Below, in pieces: positions 10,394-22,099 of a stretch of DNA of 64,000 nucleotides. Numbering within the stretch: position 1 is the stretch's first letter; each line of letters opens with the position of its first letter. Location: positions 42,240,905 to 42,304,904 of the forward strand of contig CM077010.1 of assembly GCA_039090855.1 (NCBI GenBank). Direction: 5' to 3'. The notes below the pieces were generated by a model that saw only the letters and a program-made list of their open reading frames with translations, had not been told where the DNA came from and did not search any database. Both the position numbers and the translations under genes were made by a program. Source of the stretch: Macrothele yani (taxonomy: Eukaryota > Arthropoda > Arachnida > Araneae > Macrothelidae).

Positions 10394-11601
10394 CACTATA
10401 TTGGCAAAAGACCCTGGACACCCCCTCAAAACCAAATAAGCGGATCCTCTGCGTTGTTAAGATGCGAGGTACAGCAGTAAACAATATAAAAACAACCCTG
10501 CAGCTGACCGCGATCATATTGCACCGTAAGGCTGAGTGAAAATGTCGCAGCTGCAGAGAACTGACTTTGAGAAAGGAATGATTTTTGGGTGTTATATTAG
10601 TTGGTTGTCCATATGAGAAACCGAGAGGCGTTTAAAAATACCCAAGTCAAATGTTTTGGATATAATGAATGAATGGAAGACACATGGCGTGCCTGAAGCA
10701 ACAAAACGTGCCAGTAGACCAAAGAAAATCAGTGATAGAGGACGTCTATGCCTCAGGAGAGTCGTTACAGCCAATCGACGGAGTTCTACAAAAATACTGG
10801 AACCTTGGTATGTACACCGACCATTCGAAGATACCTTCATTCCATGGGTTATCGTGGTCGTGCGGCTGCTCATAAGCCTTTCATCCCTACTCGGAATGCT
10901 ACACGTCGTTTAGCATGGTGTAAAGAACATTTATCGTGGATCGTAGATCAATGGAAGCGGGTCCTACGGACTGATGAGTCCACATACACGATCCATCAGT
11001 CTGATGGGCGTGTGTGGGTATGGCGGCAGCTGGGGGAACGTTATTTACCACAGTGTATTTTCCCTACGGTCAAGTTTGGAGCTGGTAGTGTGAACGTGTG
11101 GGGGTGTTTTTCGTGGTATGGTTAGGGACCTTTGGTTATAGTGGACAAACCTGTTAACCAGCACGTCTACCTCGATATTCTGGACAATTATGCCCTACCA
11201 ACTCTGTGGCAATGCTATGGAAACGAGCCTTGTTGGTACCAGCAGGATAATGCACCGAGTCATAAAGGAAGGACTGTCACGGCGTTTAATTCCGTATCGT
11301 GTGTGGACTGGTAAGCACAGAGCCCTGATCCTAATCCCATAGAGCACCTATGAGATAAATTAGAGTGCCGCATAAGAAGTTGGAACCAAGGCCTACTACT
11401 AAGCAACAGTTAGCGGTAGCATTATGTACTGAATGGAAGCGCATACCTATCGCTGTGTTCCAAAACCTTTTCGAAAGCATGTCTTGAAGGGTGAGTGCAT
11501 GCATTAAGGCCAAAGGTGGACCGACACAGTACTAATGTATGTCAATAAATGCTATGTTGTGTTTCTCTTCTAGGTGTCCGGTGACTTTTGGTAATATACT
11601 G
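10394..11601 (+). mobile_element. Near-complete Tc1-like transposon, second subfamily
   Basis: Ends are related inverted repeats: CACTATATTGGCAAAAG at the left, and CAGTATATTACCAAAAG as the complement of the right end, both continuing with GGACACC. TA flanks both sides (10392-10393, 11602-11603). Length 1208 bp. The subfamily differs from the 8709 element. Confidence 0.88.
10600..11530 (+). pseudogene. Tc1-like transposase, degraded
   Basis: The N-terminal helix-turn-helix region is badly decayed. From about 10830 the protein is clear: [31 protein letters not shown], then the first acid [11 protein letters not shown], then [13 protein letters not shown]. After a stop at about 11125 comes PLVIVDKPVNQHVYLDIL and the second acid CWYQQDNAPSHKG. 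The third acid block SPDPNPIEHL lies near 11320-11350. All three acids (D, D, E) are still readable, but stops and frame changes make it inactive. Confidence 0.85.
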
Positions 11602-12099
11602 TATTGTTCCGGATTGACCTCTATTGTACTGGGTAGTGAATTGTCGAACTGTGCTGTCTCTGCTGGCGTGTACGAGTCGTCAGGCTCGGGGCTCACCTCT
11701 CACATCAACCTTTCGCTGTCCTGTGCAGTTTTTACCTCCGGGTCGTTGTTTGACTATTTTCACGCTAGTTTTGATAACTTTAAATACGACAATTCGCAAG
11801 CAACCCACCAGTTCAACCGTTTGGGAAACCGAGTACCTGCTCTCCGAGATCCCACAATCTGTCCTTTCTCAAAGTTCGATAAATTCTTCCGTTTACCAAT
11901 CACGCTCCGAATTTCAGTACTTACTGCTCCACTCACGCCTTATATGTGCTACGTGCGTCTACTAATCTCTCCATCTTCGAAATCACGTGGTCGAGGGCCG
12001 GCATCCGCTTTTGATAGGGGTGGCCGTAATTCAGTGATCGTTTGGCGTATGTACTTATAGTATCACAATGTCAGTCCATCCGCTCGTTTGTGAGCACTG
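11602..12099. other. Unassigned stretch with a 173-residue open frame
   Basis: The plus strand is open at 11539-12060, starting inside the Tc1 end. The translation is serine-rich, shows no motif I know and has no splice or family support. I do not call it a gene. Confidence 0.3.
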
Positions 12100-13162
12100 T
12101 ATCTCTGTAACTATATTAGTCCGATTTAGAAAACATTTTTCTGCAGTCGAAAGTCTGAACTAACAGATCGACGATTCATGCGTTTCATTCGTTTCCCGAT
12201 ACGTGAACTTAACGCTACAGGACGCAAATGCACAGGCTATTAATTTAAAACTATATTTTACTCTATATAATTTCTTTCAAAAATCCGATTCAAAAATTAT
12301 TTTACTTCCCGGAGGTTCTTTTACGTACAGTTCCTATTTTAAATAACGCATGCTGTTACCGCTAAACGCATACCTTATTTTTTCTGAAATCTGTGACTTC
12401 TGAAAGTGATTTCTGCGTCAGATTAACGTCTCGACGATGGGCATTTTGAATTCATTTTACCATACTTTGCCATTAGGGGGCGTAATTGCGCGTTTATGTT
12501 TTTAATATGTTCTTAATCGCTTCTTAAAATCCAACTAAGAAAGTTTTTTTCCAGTCAAACGTCATTCACCGTGAAATACGTTTGTGCACTTTTTTTTCAA
12601 AATAACGTTCAGTTTTCCCTCTAGGGGAAGTTAATGCAAATCTCTGTAGTGATATTTGTGCTTCTATTTGTGCTCTTTTTAACAGGGTTTGAGGCTAGGA
12701 ATATGTTTTTTATATATTTGCCATTGTTTTTGTGTCATGAAGTTTTGCAACTAGTGTGTGTAAGTGTTCATTTATATTTGTAAAATGCTTGGAACCGTAG
12801 CTTCGTTTCTAGAAATCCGATCTGAAAAATTCCTTTTGGCTTGAATACCTACTGTAGTGAGAAATGCTTTGTACACAACTTGTGATTTTTCGTAAAGCTC
12901 ATTACATCAGCTTGCGGCAGAAAGTAACTATTTCTATTTGTAGATGTTTTACGGATTGGGTATAGAAATCCTACTCATATATGTATTATGTTGCTTACAG
13001 CTACATTGCGCTTCTTAAATTATGCGTAGATTTTGAATAGGAGGCATAAATGTTTGAATTTCTCATTCTAACAATCTGCTTTTAAATGACACTAGAGAAT
13101 ACTCTCGTTCTATTTGTTTTTAGCACGTCATTTGTAAAAAAAGATCGTCCTTATGTTATCAT

Positions 13163-13186
13163 TTTGTCCGTCCGTCCGTCCGTCTG
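13163..13186. repeat. Short GTCC microsatellite
   Basis: Four to five GTCC/GTCT tetramers in a row within the 150-bp array. Confidence 0.6.
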
Positions 13187-14377
13187 CTTGTGGACACCAC
13201 ATCTCTGCACCTATTAATCCGATTTGAAAAACTCTGGATTGCAAAGCTTGGAATGTGAGAATGATGATCCTTGCATTCCGGTTTCCTTCCGATGCAAACC
13301 ATCGTCGCTAGAGGATGAAAATGCAGATGATATCGAATTCAAAATATATTTCATTCCATGTATTTGCTTCTGAATTTCTGATCGAAAATTGTTTTTTTCC
13401 TTTCGATGGAATTTATATCAAAGACTATTCTAGGTACAGTCTTTTTTTCATGTAATGCATAGATTTTTCGCTAAGGGGCGTAAAGGTAAATTGCGTTTTT
13501 CTCGATATCTCTGCTTCTAAAACTTTGAAAAAATCTTCCTGCACAGATACAGCGCCTAATGGAAAATGTTTACCAAATATTGGAATTTATATGCAAAAGA
13601 ATGATTTGGCCAACAGAGGTTTGAATGTTTTACTTCTGCTTCTGATGTATTTGCAGCAAAATCTGAGCTTTTCAGAATACAATTGAAAAACATTTTCGCG
13701 AATGGATACCGCTCATTCTTAAAGTGATGCATAATATTTTCGCCAGGTGGGCGCAGTTGTATATCTTTTGGCGATATATCTGCTTCTAAGAGTCCAATTT
13801 GAATTTTTTTTTATCTTTTTGGTTGGAGGGCGTTTCCGGTGCGAAACGTTTCTCATATAATTTGAAATTTTGCAAGTATTGCATAGATTTCCCACTAAAG
13901 GGCGTAAAGATAAATTGTGTCCCCCACCCCGATACCTCTACTTTTGAAACTTCAATTTCAAAAATTCATTCTGCATCGGATACAGCTTCTGATGAGAAAT
14001 ATTTTGCACGTAATTTTTATTTTTGATAAAGAATGGTTTGGCCACCAGGGGGAGTATGTGTTAATTTCTGCTTCTGATGTATTTGCAGCAAAATTTAAGC
14101 TTCTGAAAACTCGATTGAAAAAATTCTTTCGTCGACCCATGCCGCTGAACCCGCGAAACCTTTTCAGAATACTTTCTTCTTAAAATAATGCATAGGTTTT
14201 CAGCCAGGGGGCGTAAATGTATATGTTATTTTTGTCGATATCTCTGCTCATAATAGTCCGATTTGAAAAAAATCTTTGTTGGAGAGAGTTTCCGGCTCGA
14301 AATGTTTCTCATATAATTTCAAATTTTTCTGGATGAACATGTATGCCACCAGTTGGCGTAAGATCACGTTTCCCTTA

Positions 14378-15075
14378 AGGCTGTCTTTGAATGAGTGTAA
14401 GAGAAATTCTATTCTATGTCTGCAATGTAAATTCTTTTGTACACATTTTCTCGAAGACTTTGTAGTGTTTCAAATTTTGAGCACAATTAAAAACGACCTA
14501 TGGCTAATATGTGCCCCAGTTATTATTCCGAAAAAAATATTAGAATGTTTTTGGAAAATTCTATTTATCTGACTCGAAAGTATTGAAATTTGGGCGCTAG
14601 ATGGCACGATAAGTTAGCTTAGCAGTGTTTCTGTCTGGAAGAAACGAAATCTCTCATTTCTGTCTGATTTTTTTGAATTATCTGGGCCAAATAGAAATAA
14701 TTGAATAGGGACAATGGTGAGGCTACAATCTTGTCTCCCATAAATCATTTTAAATCCTACTGTATGTTCATTTTTTGAAGAGATAATGTATACATTAGCA
14801 GAGAACCCCTCACTGTGAGCTATAGAAACTCCGCCTACCTACTAAGCTCCAAATCAAACAACGTTATTGGTTAAAACTTAACAGCGCGTATTTTGTCTTT
14901 TTATTACGGAGCCAACGAGAGACCGCTTCCATTCTGAATATGGTGAAGTCTGCAGTGATTCGGTGACGCCAACTTCTGGGACAGTCCCTCAAGACGTAAA
15001 AGCCACGCCCATGGAGTGATTTGTTGTGCCATCTATCGCAGAAGAGGAACCCTAACACTCATTCAAAGACAGCCT
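14378..15075. mobile_element. MITE with TTA target duplications (PIF/Harbinger-like)
   Basis: The left tip AGGCTGTCTTTGAATGAGTG at 14378 and the complement of the right tip ending at 15075 match over about 23 bp. Both are flanked by TTA (14375-14377, 15076-15078). A 3-bp TTA or TAA duplication is the hallmark of PIF/Harbinger elements. The 698-bp interior has no coding potential. It sits inside the 150-bp array and is younger than the array. Confidence 0.75.
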
Positions 15076-15484
15076 TTACAGTAATATTTGCGGGACAAAG
15101 AACCCGAGTGAAAAATTCTTTTTCGGTCAGATACAAATAACTATGAAAGTTTTGTGTGTATTTTCTTCCCAAAATAATGCGCAATTTTGCCCCTCGGGGA
15201 CGGCATTGAATAATTTGATTTTCTCCATATCTCTCCTTCTACAATGTGTGATTTATGTTCTTTTTCCTTAGCAAAACTTTTTTCATGAAGAACATTTTTA
15301 GCTTATTTTCAACTTTTCCATTATGCAAAATTCTTCCGCTAGGAGGCGTAGTAGCGTTATGTCACGTGTTTCCTTCTGTATTTCTTTCTTTGACTTTTTG
15401 ATTTGTAAATCTATTTGTCTCTGATACTCGTTCTGCTATGAGAAAATTTTGGTGCGCCGTTGTTAATTTTCGTAACATACTGTT

Positions 15485-17085
15485 GCTACACCTCGGGACG
15501 CCAGATTATCGAATAAAAATAAGCTTTAAGAATTTAGATGTCAGGATGTCAGGCAATGGTTGACGGCCCGGAGGTAGACATTATAATTTAGAATAATTAC
15601 TTGTGAGCTCTTTTTATCGCCGAAATCTTATGTACAGGTAAAAAGAATTTATCCTGCAATTTAGCCAATTAAAACCACGAAATTCTGACACTCAATAATT
15701 AGTCACGCAACTTCAGGACTGGCACGAGACAACAGACATTTAATCAATTAACAATAAAATATTAAGATAATGATGAAGTCGTCTATATACAGAGGATTGT
15801 GAAGAAGGGGCGTCAAATAGACTCGCCCCTTTTGGGATAGCTCTGAAGCTGAATTTATCATTAAAGTCAATGATTATTTGTTGGTCTATACATTCCGGCT
15901 TTAAAAACAGTTCTCAGCCGACGAGAGTCTATTGGCTGACCGGAGCCAATCTAATCGTAACTGGCATGCATACATAAGTTCCGTACTTACAGATATGCTG
16001 TTTCCTCGGGTATCCATGTTTGATGTAGTATTTATATTCGAAGCGTACCTGTGTGGTGACACGCCCATTTCAGAGCGCGCACTATAACCAATGGAGAGGG
16101 GAGTCGAACCCCATTTCCCACTTTCTCTCGTGCACGGCATTCACCTGCATGAAATCAGGGACACATTTATACGCACCAATGTCGTGGTGGAACGAAGCCG
16201 ATGACGTGTAGAAGGATCCGTTCGTCTCTTCAAAGGTGATTCTCGCATACATCACCGGTCGGCATCTCCGTCATTCGGGCTGTAATTTCATCACATCGTG
16301 TGACCTCCAGGATGCTGGCTTTCTCTTACGTGCAATCTAGCACCAGAAAAAGAGGTATCGTCCTCCCTCCTATTTCCTCACGGTAATATCAACGGCTCGG
16401 CCGCTCTTTGTATAGCTGGCCGGCATCTTCGGAGAGAAGCTTTTCTTCCGCCGTTAACTCCGAGCGGGATCAGTCACGACCCGCTTCCCCGAAACTCGCT
16501 CCCTTCACGGCTCAAAACCAGACTACTCTTTTTCGCTTGTTTACATCGTTCACAGATTCCTTGCTCTCCTTCTTAGGGGTCTGTTTAAACTCTCTTTTCA
16601 GCCTGAAAGCTTTCGGCGCGGTGAAGTGGTAAGAAATACATGCCTCTGCATTCGGAATGTGTGGTGGGTCCACTTCACGAAAGTACGGAAAACACGTAAC
16701 TTAACTAACACTCCTTTGTCCTGCCAAGGTTCGGATTAGCAAACGCCATAAGTTTCCTGATCTGTTGACACTTAATGGCCACCCGACTTGACCTCCGCGC
16801 TCTTAGGGGTGACGCATCGCGTTCCGCACACCAGGCTAAGATTTCTCCCTTCCAAGAATAGGGACCCTTATCTCCTCTCCTCTTTTGCAATGCGGGAAAC
16901 CACTTCTGTTAATTTTCACCCAATAATTAATACTGTTCCCGCTTATTGCCAAACCTACTAATCGAATTCATTTCCGTACCCAAAAGTGGTAACAATACTT
17001 TTTAGTGGCTGGTGAAAGTAAGTAGCTGTTCCTATTTCTGATAGGTTTATCGATTGTAAAAATCCGGTTGATTTTTTTCTAACCC
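15485..17085. other. Unassigned stretch, somewhat richer in GC
   Basis: Short open frames (for example 16408-16632 plus and 15901-16140 minus) have no recognisable domain. I see no repeat structure and no RNA gene. Confidence 0.3.
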
Positions 17086-17190
17086 GTTTCCTTGACTTTG
17101 AATAACTTTGATAAATTATTTTTGCGTCGAAAAGGTTTCAAAAGACATGCCCATTACAACCAAAAATTTGGTGTCTTTCTTGTTAAATCT

Positions 17191-17345
17191 TCTGTAGGCT
17201 GTAATCAACTCCAACACGAGGGCACAAAATTCGATATCATCTTTTTTGATAAATCTGTAGGTTGTAGTCAACCGCAACACGAGGACACAAAATTCGGTGT
17301 CATCTTTCCTGTTAAATTTGTAGGCTGTAGTGAACCCCAACACGA
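17191..17345 (+). repeat. 63-bp tandem repeat, about 2.5 copies
   Basis: A 63-bp unit beginning CTGTAGGCTGTAATCAAC repeats at 17191, 17254 and 17317 with a few differences. Because 63 is divisible by three, a plus-strand frame (17092-17508) stays open and repeats the phrase VGC.QPQHEDTKF. I cannot tell a short coding repeat from chance openness. No domain is recognisable. Confidence 0.75.
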
Positions 17346-17788
17346 CATTCATTCATTATTGGTCGGTTGTTATTCCCTAGACCGACTAAGCGTATATGCT
17401 ACACAATGGGTAAGATACCTCGACAGAAGGGAGGTAGACTTATTTATATCGAAGCGTCTTTATCCCGGTACCAACGCCTTAATGTTGCATTCGAACCACA
17501 GAGAGTAAGTACATCACTGCAGTGGGAGTGCAAATTATTAGCAGCCTACGCTGTATAGGCAGCTTGATTACGTTCACCATTATCTCAAAGGAAATTAGAT
17601 TTTTCGTTACGCTGACATCCTCCAAAGTCAGAAAACTTTATGGACCAAACAATGTACAATAAATAATGAGTCCTACCTTATGTTGCTGGCTGATATTCTG
17701 ACTTAAAATGTGTAGTGGCACACTTTTAATTTTTGGTGATATGCTCTTGTGGCGATAAATAAATGACTGAACAAATAGTTTACAGAGT

Positions 17789-18549
17789 ATGTTGACTCGG
17801 ATGCACAAAGTTTGCATGAAATTCAAACTGAGTATAAATAAGAGAAAGACCAAAGTTATGGTGTTTGAGAGAGGAACGGGTAGCACTGAATGTAATGTAT
17901 GTATAAATGGCACTGTGATTGACCAGGTGAGTGAGTTTGTGTATTTAGGAAGCATGTTTGACAGAGAGAACAAGTTGGATGGTGAAATCAGTAGGCAAGT
18001 GAATTCTTCTTTGAAAGTCATAGCTGCTCTGGGAGGTTTTCACGGGAATGATGGGTTCTCTAGAGAGTCCAGCATGGCTGTGTATGAAACGGTAATTGTT
18101 CCTACTCTGATGTATGGCAGTGAAACCTGGGTACTGCAGAAGAAACACAGGAGTCGTTTGTGTGCTGGATAAATGCGTTATTTACGTGAGGTTTGTGGCA
18201 AGACACGATATGATTGTGTGAAAAGTGAAGATGTATAGCAGTTGTGTGATGTAAAGCAAAATGTTGTTAGCAAGGTGGAGACCAATATGCTTCGGTGGTT
18301 TAGCCATGTTGAAAGAATGAGTGACGAAATGCTTACTAAGAAAATATTTTCAGCCCAAGTGGCAGGAAGGAAAAGCAGTGGAAGCCCAAGGAAGATATAG
18401 GTGGAACAGATTCAGGAGTGTCTGCATGAGAAAAAGATTATGAGTATGAAGTATAAAAGATCTTGTGTACGGCGTGTAATGGATATCAGTGAAGCACGAG
18501 TTGTATGTCAAGATCGCTGTAAATGGCGAAGTTTGATACGACAACAATA
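17789..18549 (+). pseudogene. Non-LTR retrotransposon reverse transcriptase, 3' end
   Basis: The frame reads NKRKTKVMVFERG, VSEFVYLGSMFDRENKLDGE, then VYETVIVPTLMYGSETWVLQ. After stops it continues MRYLREVCGKTRYDCVKSE, VETNMLRWFSHVERMSDE and GRKSSGSPRK. This is the thumb and C-terminal tail of a LINE reverse transcriptase, without the catalytic YADD part, so the copy is truncated at the 5' side as usual for LINEs. Internal stops at about 18170, 18235 and 18398 show it is dead. The clade is uncertain. Confidence 0.85.
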
Positions 18550-18599
18550 AGTAAAAATATCTGGAAGTTTGTATTTCTTTTTGGAGCTAACCTCTGAAT

Positions 18600-19785
18600 C
18601 TCAGAGAACAGTTTAGTGATATGTATGTGATGTATGTACAAATAGTTTACTTTTCCAGTTCTGTCTTACCAGACAATTCACAGGAACAGGTAAAGAAGAG
18701 ATGTACTATTAACTTTAATGAATGATGAATCAAAGTGAAATTCCACGATATCTTGGATTATTTACAAAACACTGATGTAATTTCAGCATCTGTAATCCTG
18801 CCAGCACGCTTTACGGAGTGCAGCGCTTTTATTTATTGTGTGCGCGAAAGATACGAATATTAGTATCAGAAAACCTGATATCGGAAAAATTTGTGACATA
18901 ACTTTCGCTTGGGTAAGGAATTTCCTGACCCCTTTGAAATATATCGAGAGATAAAAAGGGAAAAAACGCAATATTTCTTTTTCTTTTATGGAGTTGTGCC
19001 GTGGTTAAACATAATCGGAAACTTCAGTTGGCTGATCTTTGCTTCTTGTCTGAGAAGTTTCGGCTCCATTGAGTTCGATCTCGTGGAACTTCTCCATGTG
19101 TACAGAAGTGATAGCCTTGTTTTCTGCGCTAAATTCCTGCCATGGAGTCTTATCATTAATCACGGCCGGCGTGAAATTCATTTGATTCTGTCCGCATACT
19201 TAACATGTTCCCGACTGCCATTCGATATCGATTTCCCGAGATCACATCTCCTCTCACTCACTCACTCGATCCTGCGTGCCTCTTTCTCTCTGGAACTGAC
19301 CCAGGGGCTGAAGTTCCTTAGGTGGTGAATTCCTCTGTGGATGGTGAATCCTTCCTGCATTCCTATCCATATTTTTTCTCCCCCGTTCTCTTTTCCCCCG
19401 GACTCGTGGTATTCACCGAGATATTACTCATCGCTCACTTCAGTTCAAACATGTCATCCGTAAAATGGTATTATGACCGAAATGGATGAGATTACACGAA
19501 AAAAAAGTTATAGAAGAAGAGCCTATTGGAAATATGATACAAAGAGGAGCTGAAGCATATTTCATGGAATCTTCATGGCTATCTGAAAAATACCATAAAG
19601 AACTGTCTCTCAACCTTTCACGCGTGATACCACGCAAAATCTCGTGAAATGCGTTGTGTATTAATTTTACTTCTAGTTATTTTAAAATAATAAAAAAAAC
19701 GAATATAGCGCATACTTTAGTAAATTAAATGGAACAATTGAAAATTACTTATGTTTCAATACGAGCGGAGTTTCTAAGATTTGGC
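18600..19785. other. No gene recognised
   Basis: A 139-residue open frame at 18909-19328 has no known motif and no supporting structure. Nothing else is visible. Confidence 0.3.
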
Positions 19786-19788
19786 TCT

Positions 19789-20012
19789 GCCCCGGATCGC
19801 AGTGGTCTAAGCGCTGTTTTATGACCATTAATTCGGGAAGGATCTGGCTTCGAATGCCGGCGAGGCATGGATATTGTTTGTCTTACTGCACTGACTCTCT
19901 CCCTTGCCTGGAGACAGTGGCCCTAAATTAGGGACGGCCGACTGCTAATTGCCGATTGAGTTGCTCAAGGTGGTCGTAAAACCTTCAATCAAAAATAAAA
20001 AAAATATATTCT
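19789..20012 (+). repeat. SINE-A, tRNA-derived
   Basis: Starts with a tRNA-like head (GGATCGCAGTGGTCTAAGCG for the A box, CTTCGAATGCC for the B box). It continues with the family body (GAGGCATGGAT, CTCTCTCCCTTGCCTGGAGA, CCCTAAATTAGGGACGG, GTGGTCGTAAAACC) and ends in an A-rich tail. The same family recurs at nine other places in the window. Confidence 0.85.
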
Positions 20013-20461
20013 AATCTTATGAAGTATTTTTGTACAGGTAGTACATATTCTTGTACTTCATTGAACCAGTTTTTAAAGTTACACACTCATCTTTTTTTCA
20101 GATGATTTTGGGAACTGAAACATAGAAACTTTGCGAAATGAAAAAAAAAAGAATTACTGGCGGCGATAAGATACCTACCTATGAAAGGCATATCCCCACA
20201 GGAAGTTCTCGATCATATGGTGCACATATTGGGGAATAAGGCTCTTGCATAGTATACAGTTGCACTAACCAAGTGCTCCAGAGAGTTCTCTTGTTTTAGG
20301 GAATCTTGCGATGCTGTGGATAGGTCATTCTGGTTGACCTTTCACATCCACCTCTCTCGGAGGAAATCATCGACTCGGTAGATGATCTCGTGATACAAGA
20401 CAAACTAAACTGACCGTTCGGTGCTTAGCTGAATCTTGTATTTCAATCGACAGTGTAGATT

Positions 20462-20837
20462 CAGTCGTGACGAATTCGCTGAAGTTGAAAAAAGTCGAAT
20501 TCGCTGAAGGTGAAAAGTCGAATTCGCTGAAGTTAAAAAAAGTCGAATTCGCTGAAGTTGAAAAAAGTCAAATTCGCTGAAGTTGAAAAGTCGAATTTGC
20601 TGAAGTTGAAAAAAGTCGAATTCGCTGAAGTTGAAAAAAGTCGAATTCGCTGAAGTTGAAAAGTCGAATTCGCTGAAGTTGAAAAAAGTCGAATTCGCTG
20701 AAGTTGAAAAAAGTCGAATTCGCTGAAGTTGAAAAAAGTCGAATTCGCTGAAGTTGAAAAGTCGAATTCGCTGAAGTTGAAAAAAGTCGAATTCGCTGAA
20801 ATTGAAAAAAGTCGAATTCGCTGAAGTTGAAAAAGGC
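20462..20837. repeat. 23/25-bp minisatellite, about 16 copies
   Basis: The unit GTCGAATTCGCTGAAGTTG is followed by four or six A residues, giving 23- or 25-bp units. About 16 units follow each other with very few substitutions, so the array is young. Every unit carries an EcoRI site except two with point changes. Minus-strand frames (NFSEFDFF-type) only reflect the repeat. Confidence 0.95.
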
Positions 20838-21334
20838 CAGTGCGCGATGAGCCCACGAATAGTGACAGATTAGCGAAATGCATTCGCAATGTCCCTCACA
20901 CTCTTGAACATGCAAGCCATTACAAAATCCGTTTTTACTGAGGTAAACAACTGATATTGCAAAGCTTTTGTGCACGAATTAGTGGATTTATCGAGGCAGA
21001 CCGATACTAACGTATGCGGTGAAAACTTTCAAGGAGCTTTAACATTTGAAGAGTTGAGTAAACGTCAAGGTGTGCATAAATTTAATTCGAAATGTGGATG
21101 TGATAATATTAATACTTGCAAACAAAAAGCCTTAAAACAAAAGAGTATTGTTTTAAGGCTTTAGGGATATCTTTGAGACGGATAACTTCTATTGCTTGAG
21201 ATATCATTTTTTTACATTTCTTTTACCAGTTGACCTCGTTGTCATTCCTATGGCATGCACAATTTCTGCGTTTCGTAGGAGCATTGCAAATGGGTGGAAT
21301 GAAATTCTGCCTTCTGTTCAGTGTCAAGTTTCTT

Positions 21335-21675
21335 CCTGGGAGAAAGGATATTGATAAAAAATAAAAAAAGGATATTCATTTACCTCCTGTGAGAAAGGAT
21401 ATTCATAAGAAAAGGATATTCATTTTCCTCCTCGGAGATATTCATAAAAAAAAAGGATATTCATTTTCCTCCTGTGAGAAAGGATACTCATAAGAAAAGG
21501 GTATTCATTTTCCTCCTCGGAGAAGGGATATTCATAAAAAAAAAAGGATTTCATTTTCCCCCTGTGAGAAAGGATATTCGTAAGAAAAGGATATTCATTT
21601 TCCTCCTCGGAGAAGGGATAGTAATAAAAAAAAGGATATTCATTTTCCTCCTGGGAGAAAGGATATTCATAACCG
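21335..21675. repeat. Tandem array, two alternating subunits of about 42-45 bp
   Basis: Subunits read TTTCCTCCTGTGAGAAAGG / ATATTCATAAGAAAAGG and TTTCCTCCTCGGAGAAGG / ATATTCATAAAAAAAAAGG in alternation, making a higher-order dimer of about 88 bp. About seven subunits are present. Non-coding. Confidence 0.9.
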
Positions 21676-21719
21676 CCACAGTTATCCAGATGCCAATGCC
21701 TTGATTTTGCTTCTTTAAG

Positions 21720-22095
21720 ACGTTTCCAAGGGAAAATGTAAAGACAGAAATGAATGTAGCGGAATTTAAGTAGAAATTGCCGATAGGTATTCCTTCAAAT
21801 TATGTGGCTTCTAACGTTTTCTGAGATGGAATTTATCACGTCTTTATTGAAACTTGCGAAGAGCGCTTGAATAAAGGATTTCTGTTCTTTCGTTTCTTTT
21901 TTTGAAGAAAGTAACAGTGCTGTTTCGAAGCATTTATAAAACACACTGGTGTTGTATTCCATAGGTGAAAAAAAGTCTTATGAAGCGAAATTCGGCACAG
22001 CAGAAGCTCGTAATAAATTCTAGTGTGTCATTTCACATACTGAGATCTGAAGGAGAGGCATGCTTCGCGGGAGTCCAATAAATTTCTGGTTCTGG
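21720..22095. other. No gene recognised
   Basis: The right part may be the decayed N-terminal side of the mariner relic that follows, but I cannot align it by eye. Confidence 0.3.
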
Positions 22096-22099
22096 ATTG

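Larger units (their letters stand above)
12100..15480. repeat. Degenerate tandem array of about 150-bp units
   Basis: A unit recurs with the phrases GATATCTCTGCTTCTAA, then TTTGAAAAA, then ATGCATAG..TTTT, then GGGGGCGTAAA. The GGCG-type marker is near 12475, 12622, 13041, 13308, 13470, 13610, 13745, 13895, 14043, 14200, 14350, 15195 and 15340, a spacing of about 135-160 bp where copies are consecutive. Copies are heavily diverged. A MITE interrupts the array at 14378-15075. Open frames across it have no repeated reading frame, so I read it as non-coding. Confidence 0.7.

Noticed and set aside
11539..12060. 173-residue open frame
   Set aside because: No motif, starts inside a Tc1 terminal repeat, and no sign of introns or a promoter.
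13799..14183. Possible coding frames in the 150-bp array
   Set aside because: The frames do not recur in successive units, and the unit length is not a multiple of three.
20533..20975. Open frames repeating NFSEFDFF and LQRIRLFS
   Set aside because: They are translations of the 23/25-bp minisatellite in changing frames.
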